Assembly (NCBI GenBank): GCA_945788625.1
Contig: CALZMQ010000015.1
Span: 117,066-181,065, forward strand
Direction: 5' to 3'
DNA from: an uncultured Woeseiaceae bacterium
Lineage (GTDB): Bacteria > Pseudomonadota > Gammaproteobacteria > Steroidobacterales > Woeseiaceae
DNA: 64,000 nucleotides
The position numbers and the translations under genes are program-made. The notes under the pieces are model-generated. The model searched no databases and was not told the DNA's origin. It saw only the letters and a list, made by a program, of their open reading frames with translations. Positions 55,393-64,000 of this stretch are shown here, in pieces. The first letter of the stretch is position 1. Each line of letters begins with the position of its first letter.

Positions 55393-58179
55393 ATGAAAAT
55401 AGAAAGCACCAATGTATTCGTCGGGCCGAACATGTTCGCCCGCTTTCCCGTCATCCGGCACATCCTGAATCTCGGCGAACTCGAACACTGGCCGACGGTC
55501 AGGTTGGGCGAGGAGTTCATGGGGCCATTGCTCGAGATCCTGCCCGGGCTGCATGAGCACGGCTGTTCCTATCGCGAACCCGGCGGTTTCGTGCGCCGGT
55601 TGCGCGAGGACGAAGGCACCTGGTTGGGCCACGTCATGGAACATGTGGCGCTCGAACTCCAGAACGTCGCCGGTTCGGATGTGACTTTCGGCCGCACCCG
55701 GTCGATCGACAACAAGCCGGCTCTGTACAACATGGTGTTTCAATACAAGGACGCCACCGTGGGCCGCGAGGCGAGCAAGCTCGCGCTCGATCTGCTGCAC
55801 AGCCTGCTGCCTGATGATCTGAAGCCCAAGGAGGCTCCCGACAAGCACTGGGATTTCCCGGAAGCGCGCGATCGCTTCATTCGCTTCGCGCAGCGGCGCG
55901 AGTTCGGTCCGAGTACGGCGTCGCTGGTGCGGGCCGCGGAGGAACGGGACATACCCTGGTTGCGCCTGAACAGCTACAGCCTGGTGCAATTCGGGCAGGG
56001 TCGTTACCAGCAGAGGATCCAGGCGACGACCACCGGGCGCACCAGCAATATCGCCGTGGAACTGGCATCCGACAAGGAAGAAACCAACGGCATATTGCGC
56101 GATCTCGGCTTGCCGGTACCGGCACAGATGCTCGTGCGCAGCAAGCGGGAAGCGGTGCACGCGGCCGAACGCATTGGTTACCCCGTCGTCGTGAAGCCCC
56201 TGTCGGGGAATCACGGCCGCGGCGTGTCGATCAACCTGCGCACGGCCGAAGAGGTCGAAACGGGCTTTGCGAAGGCTGCCGATCACGGCAGGACGATTAT
56301 CGTTGAAAGTTACATCGAGGGTTTCGATCACAGGCTGCTGGTCGTAAATGGCGAGTTGGTTGCAGCCGCCAAGCGCGTTCCTGGCCACGTGGTTGGCGAC
56401 GGCAAACACACCATCGAGCAGCTTGTCGACATTGTAAACCAGGACCCTCGCCGTGGCGTCGGTCACGAGAAGGTACTCACGCGCCTGGAGTTCGATCACC
56501 AGGCCGAGCGCCTGTTGGAAAAACTCGGTTACGACAAGTCAAGCGTGCCGAAGAAAGACGAAGTCGTTTATCTGCGTTCGACGGCCAACCTGTCGACCGG
56601 GGGTACGGCGATCGATGTCACGGACGTGATTCATCCGGACAACCGGGAGATGGCGATCCGCTCCATTCGTGCCATCGACCTCGATATCGGCGGTGTCGAT
56701 TTTCTGACGAAGGACATCACCGTATCGTATCGTGAAGCCGGCGGCGGCATTTGCGAAGTGAATGCCGGCCCGGGTTTTCGTATGCACGTGGCGCCGAGCG
56801 AGGGCACGTCGCGTGACGTCGCCGGCCCTGTCATCGACATGCTGTTTCCACCCGATTCGCCCAGCAAGATTCCAATAGCGGCTGTCACCGGCACGAACGG
56901 CAAGACCACCACCTCACGCATGCTCGCGCACATCCTCAAAATGTCGGGCCTGACTGTCGGGCTGACCTCGACGGACGGCGTTTACATCGATGGCAAGCTC
57001 AGTGTACCGGGCGACATGACGGGTCCGGTGTCCGCGCAGATGATCCTGCGCGATCCTTCGGTGGATGCCGCCGTCATGGAAACGGCGCGCGGCGGTCTGC
57101 TCAGAAGCGGCCTCGGCTTCCAGGAGTGCAACGTCACTGCCTGCATCAATGTTTCCGCCGATCATCTCGGCCTCCGTGGCGTCGACACGCTGGAGGACCT
57201 GGCCAAGGTGAAGCGCGTTCCGATCGAGATCGCCACCGATGCGGCGGTTCTGAATGCGGACGACCCACTGTGCCTGCAGATGGCCGACTATACGGACGCG
57301 GAGACTGTCTGCTATGTCACGATGAATCCGTCGCACGCACTGGTCAAGCGCCATATTCAGGCCGGCGGCCAGGCGTTCGTTCTCGAGAAGGGAATGAACG
57401 GCCACATGATTACGATCTATGACAACGAGTCACATACACCGCTCGTCTGGACACACCTCATTCCGGCAACGATCGAAGGCCGTGCTTTGCACAACGTCCA
57501 GAATGCCATGTTCGCGGCAGCACTCGCGTTCAATATGAAGATCGGCCTCGAAGACGTCCGGCAGGGCCTCAGGACTTTCGACTCGACGTTCTTCCAGGCT
57601 CCGGGCCGCACCAACATATACGACGAGCATCCGTTTCGCGTCATCCTCGATTACGCACACAATCCGGCAGCGGTTACTGCGATGTGCGGCCTGGTCGACC
57701 GATTCGAGGTCGAAGGGCAACGCATCGTGGTGTTGTCGGCGCCGGGCGATCGGCGCGACGAGGATATACGGGAAATCGCCGAGATCGCATCAGGCCATTT
57801 CGACTACTTCATCTGCCGCTGCGACGACAACCGGCGCGGACGCGGGCAGGACGAGGTTGCCGTCATGCTCAAGAACAAGCTGCTCGAGAATGGCATCTCG
57901 GCCGACAACATCGAGGTCATCCCGGATGAGCAGGAAGCGACCACGCGGGCACTCGAGATGGCGGAGACCGGCGATCTGCTGTTGATCCTGGGCGACAACA
58001 CCAAGCGCACCTGGAAGCAGATCATCTATTTCAATTCCGGCGCCAGGTCGCCGAGTCCGGCGAACAAGTCCGGTTCGGTCATCGATCTCCCCGACACGGG
58101 CGATTTCGAACTGGCCGATCATCTCGAGATCATCAGTGACGAACGCGGCGTGCGTATCGCCCGGGACGAAGGCGACTAA
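55393..58179 (+). CDS. cphA: Cyanophycin synthetase
   Basis: 928 residues, full CphA1 architecture. The N-terminal domain (1 to about 165; GTWLGHVMEHVALELQNVAG) is followed by an ATP-grasp domain (about 210-485; YPVVVKPLSGNHGRGVSINL, ICEVNAGPGFRMHVAPSEG) that adds aspartate. A Mur ligase-like domain adds arginine (P-loop GTNGKTTT with Lys504, then ETARGGLLRSGLGF, NVSADHLGLRG, LDYAHNPAAVTAM). It makes the nitrogen-storage polymer multi-L-arginyl-poly-L-aspartate. It lies between cphB and a second Mur ligase. Confidence 0.97.
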   Translation: MKIESTNVFVGPNMFARFPVIRHILNLGELEHWPTVRLGEEFMGPLLEILPGLHEHGCSYREPGGFVRRLREDEGTWLGHVMEHVALELQNVAGSDVTFGRTRSIDNKPALYNMVFQYKDATVGREASKLALDLLHSLLPDDLKPKEAPDKHWDFPEARDRFIRFAQRREFGPSTASLVRAAEERDIPWLRLNSYSLVQFGQGRYQQRIQATTTGRTSNIAVELASDKEETNGILRDLGLPVPAQMLVRSKREAVHAAERIGYPVVVKPLSGNHGRGVSINLRTAEEVETGFAKAADHGRTIIVESYIEGFDHRLLVVNGELVAAAKRVPGHVVGDGKHTIEQLVDIVNQDPRRGVGHEKVLTRLEFDHQAERLLEKLGYDKSSVPKKDEVVYLRSTANLSTGGTAIDVTDVIHPDNREMAIRSIRAIDLDIGGVDFLTKDITVSYREAGGGICEVNAGPGFRMHVAPSEGTSRDVAGPVIDMLFPPDSPSKIPIAAVTGTNGKTTTSRMLAHILKMSGLTVGLTSTDGVYIDGKLSVPGDMTGPVSAQMILRDPSVDAAVMETARGGLLRSGLGFQECNVTACINVSADHLGLRGVDTLEDLAKVKRVPIEIATDAAVLNADDPLCLQMADYTDAETVCYVTMNPSHALVKRHIQAGGQAFVLEKGMNGHMITIYDNESHTPLVWTHLIPATIEGRALHNVQNAMFAAALAFNMKIGLEDVRQGLRTFDSTFFQAPGRTNIYDEHPFRVILDYAHNPAAVTAMCGLVDRFEVEGQRIVVLSAPGDRRDEDIREIAEIASGHFDYFICRCDDNRRGRGQDEVAVMLKNKLLENGISADNIEVIPDEQEATTRALEMAETGDLLLILGDNTKRTWKQIIYFNSGARSPSPANKSGSVIDLPDTGDFELADHLEIISDERGVRIARDEGD

Positions 58180-58188
58180 CCGGGCGCC

Positions 58189-59865
58189 ATGGAATTCATC
58201 GACGCGCGCAGACTGACCGGACCAAGCCTGATTTTCGATGGCCCGGGTTCCATTCTGGAAGTGCGGTGCACGCCGCAGGAGGCGGACAGCCTGGTGCCGG
58301 TCTGGGCAAACAACGTCGCCCGCATGCTGGAATCCCTCGACTGGTCCGGCACGCGGTTTTCTTCAGCCAAGCTGCTGGGCGGCGTCAGCATGGCGTTCTC
58401 CGCGCCGATCGATGCGCTGTATGCGGCGTCGGAAATCAACGAATGGGCCTGGGCGGCGAGCGCGTTCGAACTCGGGGCCGAAGAGGAGCCCGACTTCGAT
58501 GCTGCTGTTCAGGCCATTCGCGCAGCGGCGGCGGAGGAGGCCAACGCGGAGCTGATGTGGCTGATCGGCGAGGCGGCCGAACACGGCAAGACGCTGCTGT
58601 GGGATGACGACGAAGTGTCCGTGGGCCTCGGCCGCGGCTCCCGGACCTGGCCGGTGCGCGACATTCCGGACGTCCTGGATTGGGACGAGTTTCACGACGT
58701 CCCCATCGGCATCGTGACCGGCACCAACGGCAAGACGACCACGGTGCGCCTCGCGACCCACATCGTCCGTGCAGCCGGGCACAACGTCGGGTTGAGTTCG
58801 ACCGACTGGATTGCCGTCAATGAAAACATACTCGATCGCGGCGACTGGTCCGGACCGGGCGGCGCGCGCGCCGTATTGCGTGAACGTGATGTCGATCTCG
58901 CGATTCTCGAATGTGCGCGCGGCGGACTGCTGCGCCGCGGGCTCGGTGTCGAGCGTGCCGACGCCGCGCTGATCACGAACATCAGCGAGGACCATCTCGG
59001 CGACTTCGGCTCGCAGGACCTGGACGAATTGCTGGCCGTCAAGTGGATCGTGAGCCGCGCCGTGCAGGAGGGCGGGCGACTGGTACTCAATGCGGACGAC
59101 GCGCGGCTGGTTGAGAAATCCGGGGAGTTCCGGGGAGAAGTCGTCTGGTTCAGCCTCGACCCGGCCAATGCGACAGTCGATTCGCATACTCGAAACGGCG
59201 GCCTCGCGTTCGTGCTGGATGGCGACGAACTGCTGAAGATCGAAAACGCTAATCGTGAGTTACTTTGCCGTAGCCACGAAATCCCGATAACGATGGGCGG
59301 TGTGGCCAGGCATAACATTGCGAATGCGCTGGCGGCAGCGGCCCTGACCTGGTGCCTCGGCATTTCACTCACCGACATTCGTGCCGGGCTTAAGACGATG
59401 GCACAGGACGAGAATCCCGGACGTTCGAACATCTATGATCTCGACGGCTACAAGGTACTGGTCGACTTCGCGCACAATCCCGCGGCGATGGCGGCGCTGT
59501 TCGATATGGCGCGTGCAGTTCCGGCACGGCGCAGGGTGCTTTGCTTCGGCCAGGCGGGCGACCGGCCCGACGACCTGATTCGCGAGCTGGCGCGCGATGC
59601 ATGGGCCATCGGGCTGGATCGCGTCGTCGTCTCCGAGTTGGCCGCCTACCATCGCGGACGCGAACACGGGGACGTGTATTCGATCATCAGGGACGAGTTG
59701 CTTCGCTGTGGCGCGAAGGCGGGGCAGATTCATCACTTCGAAGAAGAAATGGAGTCGTTCCTGGATTCACTCGAGTGGGCCGAGCCCGGCGACCTCGTCA
59801 TCCTGCTGGCGCTGGGCGGTGCGGCTGCCTTGCAGGAGCACCTCAGGAGCCGGGGCGCAAAATAA
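58189..59865 (+). CDS. CphA-like Mur ligase without ATP-grasp domain
   Basis: 558 residues. From about residue 165 on it matches the C-terminal Mur half of CphA: P-loop VTGTNGKTTT (Lys182), LECARGGLLRRGLG, ITNISEDHLGDFG, NPGRSNIYDLDGYKVLVDFA followed by HNPAAM. All ATP and metal residues I can check are kept, so it should be active. The first 165 residues (ARRLTGPSLIFDGPGSILEV, SAPIDALYAASEINEWAWA) are not the ATP-grasp part and are not recognised. It starts 9 bases after cphA and is surely co-expressed. It may add arginine or another amino acid to cyanophycin or to a precursor (inference). Confidence 0.85.
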   Translation: MEFIDARRLTGPSLIFDGPGSILEVRCTPQEADSLVPVWANNVARMLESLDWSGTRFSSAKLLGGVSMAFSAPIDALYAASEINEWAWAASAFELGAEEEPDFDAAVQAIRAAAAEEANAELMWLIGEAAEHGKTLLWDDDEVSVGLGRGSRTWPVRDIPDVLDWDEFHDVPIGIVTGTNGKTTTVRLATHIVRAAGHNVGLSSTDWIAVNENILDRGDWSGPGGARAVLRERDVDLAILECARGGLLRRGLGVERADAALITNISEDHLGDFGSQDLDELLAVKWIVSRAVQEGGRLVLNADDARLVEKSGEFRGEVVWFSLDPANATVDSHTRNGGLAFVLDGDELLKIENANRELLCRSHEIPITMGGVARHNIANALAAAALTWCLGISLTDIRAGLKTMAQDENPGRSNIYDLDGYKVLVDFAHNPAAMAALFDMARAVPARRRVLCFGQAGDRPDDLIRELARDAWAIGLDRVVVSELAAYHRGREHGDVYSIIRDELLRCGAKAGQIHHFEEEMESFLDSLEWAEPGDLVILLALGGAAALQEHLRSRGAK

Positions 59866-60808
59866 ACTCCACAATGTGTGCCGCGATCTGACTCGTCGAT
59901 TCGGCGGACAGTACGTCGCCTGCGAGAACGTGATGACTCGGATCGCCCGGGTCGCTTATCTTGATGGCGGACTTTTGCGGTGCCTGGATTTCGGCGAATA
60001 CCGCGTGTGCGGCATCAGGCGAAACGACGGCGTCCTCGGGGGAATAGAACATCAGCATTCGATGATCGATGCTCGCCGGCAGCTTGCGGTTGGCGAGGTC
60101 GACGAGCCGCATCATCTCCACCACGGAGTCCATCGGGTAGGTGGTCGACCAGTAAAGGCGCTGTTGCTCGTTGTGGGGCTGCCAGCTTTGGGTCTCGCCA
60201 TGCAGCATTTTCGCGAGCACCGGCCCTGCCGGCCGTGTCAGCCACGCAGCCCCTGCGTCGCGTGGTGCGAAATTGGGTGACAACATGACGATCGCATCCA
60301 CGGCGCTCATAGCCGGATGGCCGATCATCGCCGCGGCGAGTGTGGAACCCGTCGAGGTACTGATTACGATGACTCGCTCGCCCAGCCTCGCGCCGATAGC
60401 CAGAGCCTCGGCCGCGTCGACCAGCCAGTCCTCCGCGCGCACGTCAGTGAGCGCTTCACGCTGTCGACCGTGGCCGCGCAAGCGGGTTTCGAAAAGGTTG
60501 GCGCCCAGCGCCGCAGCTACTGACTGCGACAACGGTGCAGTTTCCTGCCGTGTTGCGGAAAAGCCATGCAGGTACACGACCGAGTAGGGCGTTTTCCTGC
60601 CCTTCTCGATCCAGCTGATTCGCTTGTCGGTGTCAGGTACCAGGCCGTAACGGCCGTCGACCTGGCGCTCGGCGCGGTCCAGCCAGGCGTCCAGGTCCTC
60701 GGGAAGTTCGACCGTCGCCGTCCCGGTCTCAACACGGGTTGGTGTCAGGAACCACAGGGCTGCGCAGATTCCCAGCAGCGCCACGATGCCAGTCCGTAAC
60801 TTATTCAA
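59843..60808 (-). CDS. Alpha/beta hydrolase with N-terminal membrane anchor
   Basis: 321 residues. An N-terminal hydrophobic stretch (IVALLGICAALWFL) suggests export or anchoring. The hydrolase fold shows SVVYLHGFSATRQETAP (oxyanion loop), FETRLRGHGRQREAL, the nucleophile elbow as VIVISTSTGSTLAAAM (Ser in a Ser-Thr-Ser-Thr-Gly context), an acid in MFYSPEDAVVSP and the histidine in DPSHHVLAGD. Probably a lipase or esterase-like enzyme; the substrate is unknown. It overlaps the Mur ligase gene by 23 bases at its end and the EVE gene by 8 at its start. Confidence 0.85.
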   Translation of the reverse strand: MNKLRTGIVALLGICAALWFLTPTRVETGTATVELPEDLDAWLDRAERQVDGRYGLVPDTDKRISWIEKGRKTPYSVVYLHGFSATRQETAPLSQSVAAALGANLFETRLRGHGRQREALTDVRAEDWLVDAAEALAIGARLGERVIVISTSTGSTLAAAMIGHPAMSAVDAIVMLSPNFAPRDAGAAWLTRPAGPVLAKMLHGETQSWQPHNEQQRLYWSTTYPMDSVVEMMRLVDLANRKLPASIDHRMLMFYSPEDAVVSPDAAHAVFAEIQAPQKSAIKISDPGDPSHHVLAGDVLSAESTSQIAAHIVEFILRPGS

Positions 60809-61253
60809 GGCTCAGGATCTTGTTCCAGTGCTTCTTGCTCACCGGCATGATCGAAAGACGGTTGCCCTTGCGGGTGAGGATCATGTCGTCGAGGGCCTTC
60901 TGCGCCTTGATATCCGTCAGCGTAATGTTGCGCCGCGTCTTGCGAATGAACTGAACATCGACGAGGCACCAGCGAGGATCGTCCTTGTTACTCTTGGGAT
61001 CGTAATACCGGGAGCGCTTGTCGAATTGCGTCGGGTCCGGATAAGGCTCGCTGGCCACTTTTGCGATACCGACGATACCGGGGTCCTTGCAGCTCGAATG
61101 GTAGAAAAAAATCTCGTCGCCGATTTTCATGTCGTCGCGCATCATGTTGCGCGCCTGATAATTGCGAATTCCGTCCCACATTTCGCGGCCATCCCGTTCG
61201 AGGTCGTCGATGCTGTAGGCGTCAGGTTCCGACTTCATTAGCCAATACGTCAT
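60801..61253 (-). CDS. EVE-domain protein
   Basis: 150 residues, nearly all EVE domain: TYWLMKSEPDAYSIDDLERD, MWDGIRNYQARNMMRDDMKI, GDEIFFYHSSCKDPGIVGIA, DPRWCLVDVQFIRK. EVE is a PUA-like fold that binds modified bases in DNA or RNA (the THYN1 group). The bacterial housekeeping form has no settled role. It overlaps the alpha/beta hydrolase gene by 8 bases and so is co-transcribed with it. Confidence 0.93.
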   Translation of the reverse strand: MTYWLMKSEPDAYSIDDLERDGREMWDGIRNYQARNMMRDDMKIGDEIFFYHSSCKDPGIVGIAKVASEPYPDPTQFDKRSRYYDPKSNKDDPRWCLVDVQFIRKTRRNITLTDIKAQKALDDMILTRKGNRLSIMPVSKKHWNKILSLE

Positions 61254-61390
61254 AGCGTGATTCTGCGGATTGCTTCCGGGCCCAAAGGGCTGAGGAGTTT
61301 AGCACGCATAACGGGTGCGATACGGCCGGATTGCTGTGCTAGGATTGCGCCTCGAACGACGTCACGCAACCTAAGGGAGCTTATTGGAAG

Positions 61391-62065
61391 ATGGCCAACA
61401 TGCTCGCAAATATTTTCGGCTCGTCTCCGGTGCAACCGCTCGAGAAGCACGTCGATATCGCCTTTCGGTGTGCCAAGAAACTCAAACCTTTTTTCACGGC
61501 TGTTGTCGAGGAAGACTGGGATCGCGCCCTCGAGATTCGGGCCGAGATCGAAGCGCTCGAACATGAGGCGGACAACGTCAAGAAAGAAATCAGGCTGCAC
61601 ATGCCCAAGAGCCTCTTCATGCCGGTGCCGCGCGAGGACCTGCTGGAGTTGCTGCTCGTGCAGGACAAGATAGCCAACCGGACAAGGGACGTATCGGGTG
61701 TTATCGTCGGGCGCAGGATGCGGATACCACCGCCGCTCGCGGAGAAATTTCTCGAATTCGTCAATCGCAATATCGACGCAGCGAAACAGGCCAGGAAAAG
61801 CGTACGCGAGCTGGACGAATTATTTACGGCCGGCTTCAAAGGCGCCGAAGTCGCGCTCGTTTCCGACCTGATCGAGGAACTCGATCGCATCGAAACGCAA
61901 ACCGACGAGCAACAGACGATACTCCGCAGCGCGCTGTTCGAGATCGAAAAAACGCTCGACCCTATCGACGCGATGTTCCTCTACGAGGCAATAACATTGA
62001 CCGGCGAGATCGCGGACATGGCAGAGCGTGTCGGTCGCCGTCTCGAGCTACTGCTCTCCCAATAA
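61391..62065 (+). CDS. TIGR00153/DUF47 PhoU-like protein
   Basis: 224 residues, all-helical, PhoU-like. ANMLANIFGSSPVQPLEKHV, DWDRALEIRAEIEALEHEAD, IRLHMPKSLFMPVPREDLLE and LVQDKIANRTRDVSG are the DUF47 blocks. These proteins accompany and probably regulate Pit-type phosphate carriers; a Pit gene follows 45 bases later. The start ATG 61391 has GGGAG about 10 bases upstream. Confidence 0.93.
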   Translation: MANMLANIFGSSPVQPLEKHVDIAFRCAKKLKPFFTAVVEEDWDRALEIRAEIEALEHEADNVKKEIRLHMPKSLFMPVPREDLLELLLVQDKIANRTRDVSGVIVGRRMRIPPPLAEKFLEFVNRNIDAAKQARKSVRELDELFTAGFKGAEVALVSDLIEELDRIETQTDEQQTILRSALFEIEKTLDPIDAMFLYEAITLTGEIADMAERVGRRLELLLSQ

Positions 62066-62110
62066 CAAGAACAATTCGAGGGGAGTGAGGCGCTCCTCCG
62101 GGGACACGTG

Positions 62111-63361
62111 ATGGAAGCACAATACGTCTATATCGGCCTGGCCGCGCTGTTCGGCCTGTTCATGGCCTGGGGAATCGGCGCCAACGATGTTGCGAACGCA
62201 ATGGCAACGTCGGTCGGTTCGAAGGCACTTACGATCAGGCAGGCGATTCTCGTTGCGGCTGTCTTCGAATTTCTCGGCGCGGTTCTTGCCGGCGGCGCGG
62301 TTACCTCGACAATTCGCAAAGGTATTGTCGATGCCGATTTGCTGGCCGGCTCCCCCGATTTGCTCGTCTACGGCATGCTGGCCGCGTTGCTGGCGGCCGG
62401 CACCTGGCTGTTTGTCGCGTCGAGGAACGGCTGGCCTGTATCGACGACGCACTCGATCGTAGGCGCGATCGTCGGTTTCGCCGCCGTCGGTATCGGAGTC
62501 GATGCCGTGAAATGGGGCAAGGTCGGCACCATTGTCATGAGCTGGGTCGTGTCTCCGGTAACGGCAGGTTTCATCGCTTTCCTGATCTATCTCAGTGTGC
62601 AGAGGCTGATTCTCAGCCAGCCGGATCCGCTGGCCCGGGCCAAGCGTTTCGTGCCGGTCTATATCTTTCTTGCAGCGTTCGCGATGACGCTGGTGACCAT
62701 CCTGAAGGGCCTCAAACACGTCGGTCTCGAAATCAGTGTCAAGGACAGCTATTTCCTGGCGATCGTCATTGCCCTCGGCATTGCGTTGCTGGGGGCGTTT
62801 TTTATCAATAGGATCGAATCCGATCCCAAGGCAGACAAGAAACAGCATTTCTATACGGTCGAGCGTGTTTTTGGAGTGCTTATGGTCGTCACGGCGTGTT
62901 CAATGGCGTTTGCGCATGGTTCGAATGACGTTGCCAACGCCATCGGTCCCGTCGCCGCGGTCATAGGGATCGCGACCACCGGAACGATCACTGCGAAGTC
63001 GTCGCTGTCCCCCTGGGTGCTGCTACTCGGCGGTGGCGGCATCGTCATCGGTCTCGCGACATACGGTCGGCACGTCATCGCTACCGTCGGCAAGAAGATC
63101 ACCCAGCTTACACCCAGTCGCGGATTCGCCGCCGAACTCGCGGCGGCAACCACGATCGTCATTGCTTCCGGTACCGGTATCCCGATCTCGACGACACATA
63201 CGCTCGTCGGCGCCGTACTCGGGGTCGGCATGGCGCGTGGTATCGAGGCCATCGACTTGCGCGTAGTCGCGAAGATTCTCGTGTCGTGGGTCGTTACGAT
63301 ACCTGCCGGTGCCTTTCTCGCCATCCTGTTCTTCTTTGTCTTCCGTGCCGTACTGCCCTAG
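62111..63361 (+). CDS. pit: Pit-family inorganic phosphate transporter
   Basis: 416 residues from ATG 62111 (GTG 62108 just before is less well spaced from GGGG). The two PHO4 repeats are evident: FMAWGIGANDVANAMATSVG with STTHSIVGAIVG in the first half, and SMAFAHGSNDVANAIGPVAA with STTHTLVGAVLG in the second. About ten membrane helices. It takes up metal-phosphate complexes in symport with protons or sodium. It forms an operon with the DUF47 gene and is followed by ggt after 10 bases. Confidence 0.94.
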   Translation: MEAQYVYIGLAALFGLFMAWGIGANDVANAMATSVGSKALTIRQAILVAAVFEFLGAVLAGGAVTSTIRKGIVDADLLAGSPDLLVYGMLAALLAAGTWLFVASRNGWPVSTTHSIVGAIVGFAAVGIGVDAVKWGKVGTIVMSWVVSPVTAGFIAFLIYLSVQRLILSQPDPLARAKRFVPVYIFLAAFAMTLVTILKGLKHVGLEISVKDSYFLAIVIALGIALLGAFFINRIESDPKADKKQHFYTVERVFGVLMVVTACSMAFAHGSNDVANAIGPVAAVIGIATTGTITAKSSLSPWVLLLGGGGIVIGLATYGRHVIATVGKKITQLTPSRGFAAELAAATTIVIASGTGIPISTTHTLVGAVLGVGMARGIEAIDLRVVAKILVSWVVTIPAGAFLAILFFFVFRAVLP

Positions 63362-63371
63362 AGGAATCAAC

Positions 63372-64000
63372 ATGCGATCAATTGCCATCGCACTGTGCGC
63401 AATCCTGATCTCGACGCCGGTAGTCGCTCAGCTCACCGACAGCCCGGTCATTCGCTATGGGGACCTGTCTCATCCGGTGCTCGGGTCGTCCGGAATGGTT
63501 GCGGCGCAGAACGGCCTGTCGGCAGAGGTCGGGGCGCAGGTGCTTGCCGACGGCGGCAACGCCGTCGACGCGGCGGTCGCTGTCGGATTCTCGTTGGCCG
63601 TCACCTTGCCGAGGGCAGGGAATCTCGGCGGTGGCGGATTCATGCTCATCCACGATGCGGCCAACGACGAAAACGCGGCAATCGACTATCGCGAGATGGC
63701 GCCTCTTCGGGCAACACGCGACATGTATCTCGATGAAAACGGCGATGTCGATCCGATGCGTTCGAAGTTCAGCCACCTGGCATCGGGCGTGCCGGGAACG
63801 GTCGCCGGCTTGTACCACGCGCACCAGCGTTACGGCCGATTGCCCTGGAAGCGCTTGCTGGAGCCTGCGATCAGGCAGGCGCACAAGGGAATCGTCGTCA
63901 GCTACGACCTTGCCGAGATGCTCAAAGCCCGGCAGGAGTCGCTGTGCCGTAACGATGCGGCCTGCAATTATTTCTACAAAAAAGACAGAGTCCCGTACGC
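63372..64000 (+). CDS. ggt: Gamma-glutamyltransferase, N-terminal part (3' end outside window)
   Basis: About 209 residues are visible; the gene runs off the window. A Sec signal peptide (MRSIAIALCAILISTPVVA) precedes the Ggt large-subunit start: SSGMVAAQNGLSAEVGAQVL, ADGGNAVDAAVAVGFSLAV, PRAGNLGGGGFML, DYREMAPLRATRDMYLD, SGVPGTVAGLYHAHQRYG. The autocleavage threonine lies beyond the end. It cleaves glutathione and gamma-glutamyl peptides in the periplasm. GAGG lies 7 bases before the ATG. Confidence 0.95.
   Translation, partial: MRSIAIALCAILISTPVVAQLTDSPVIRYGDLSHPVLGSSGMVAAQNGLSAEVGAQVLADGGNAVDAAVAVGFSLAVTLPRAGNLGGGGFMLIHDAANDENAAIDYREMAPLRATRDMYLDENGDVDPMRSKFSHLASGVPGTVAGLYHAHQRYGRLPWKRLLEPAIRQAHKGIVVSYDLAEMLKARQESLCRNDAACNYFYKKDRVPY

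Noticed and set aside
54544..56499. 651-residue minus-strand open frame across cphB and cphA
   Set aside because: Cyanophycin genes on the plus strand explain the region fully; the frame spans two real genes and shows no domain.

Overview
The window is about 64 kb of gene-dense, GC-rich (roughly 60%) bacterial chromosome. It is most likely from a marine or soil gammaproteobacterium. The pointers are the fabA-fabB pair, a complete ccoNOQP-ccoGHIS cytochrome cbb3 locus, PaaX-controlled phenylacetate genes, long-form QueF, monomeric isocitrate dehydrogenase and a short-chain Pit transporter with a DUF47 partner. A Woeseiaceae-like or related lineage is plausible, but this is inference from gene content only. 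No rRNA, tRNA, CRISPR array or insertion sequence was recognised. No gene-free stretch exceeds about 260 bases; the longest are 46504-46758 and 43944-44162.

Layout. 1-3.1 kb: the end of glucokinase, then a convergent three-gene unit (DUF2189 membrane protein, GT4 glycosyltransferase, internally shortened methyltransferase). 3.3-7.6 kb: a signalling module (CHASE4 histidine kinase, lone receiver, receiver-GGDEF-EAL) closed by a strong bidirectional terminator. 7.7-12.5 kb: OmpA-family protein, dodecin, DUF1508 protein, DUF502 protein, a secreted protein of 11-residue charged repeats, and a YfcC/DcuC-type carrier. 12.5-19.7 kb: MBL hydrolase and indolepyruvate:ferredoxin oxidoreductase, divergent from a shortened Lrp regulator, then isocitrate dehydrogenase. 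19.8-27 kb: the phenylacetate cluster, paaZ divergent from paaX-I-A-B-C-D-E, with paaD frameshifted. 27-31.5 kb: fabA, fabB, fghA, a TauE/SafE permease and a lipoprotein subclass B3 metallo-beta-lactamase.

31.5-35.3 kb: an accessory stretch, partly of clearly lower GC, holding a HAD domain of the RNA-repair type, an unknown protein, an unknown membrane protein and a lipoprotein gene broken by an in-frame stop. 35.3-44 kb: the cbb3 oxidase operon with all assembly factors and one unnamed 97-residue membrane protein. 44-49 kb: a hybrid PAS kinase, SirB-like protein, tandem universal stress protein, DksA/TraR-type protein and a FixJ-type regulator, probably redox or oxygen linked. 49-52.7 kb: a TetR-controlled ABC efflux operon. 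52.7-54.4 kb: GTP cyclohydrolase II-like protein and QueF. 54.5-59.9 kb: a cyanophycin locus (cphB, cphA and a second Mur ligase lacking the ATP-grasp half). 59.8-64 kb: alpha/beta hydrolase, EVE protein, DUF47-Pit phosphate transport and the start of gamma-glutamyltransferase.

Functional links. The ferredoxin oxidoreductase could turn phenylpyruvate into phenylacetyl-CoA, which the adjacent PaaABCDE/PaaZ enzymes would degrade. This would be a phenylalanine catabolic route that needs no phenylacetate-CoA ligase (inference). The cbb3 operon, the PAS hybrid kinase, the FixJ regulator and the stress protein form a natural microaerobic respiration neighbourhood. Several genes are visibly disrupted or internally shortened (methyltransferase, lrp, paaD, a lipoprotein); whether this is biology or consensus error is the main open question.
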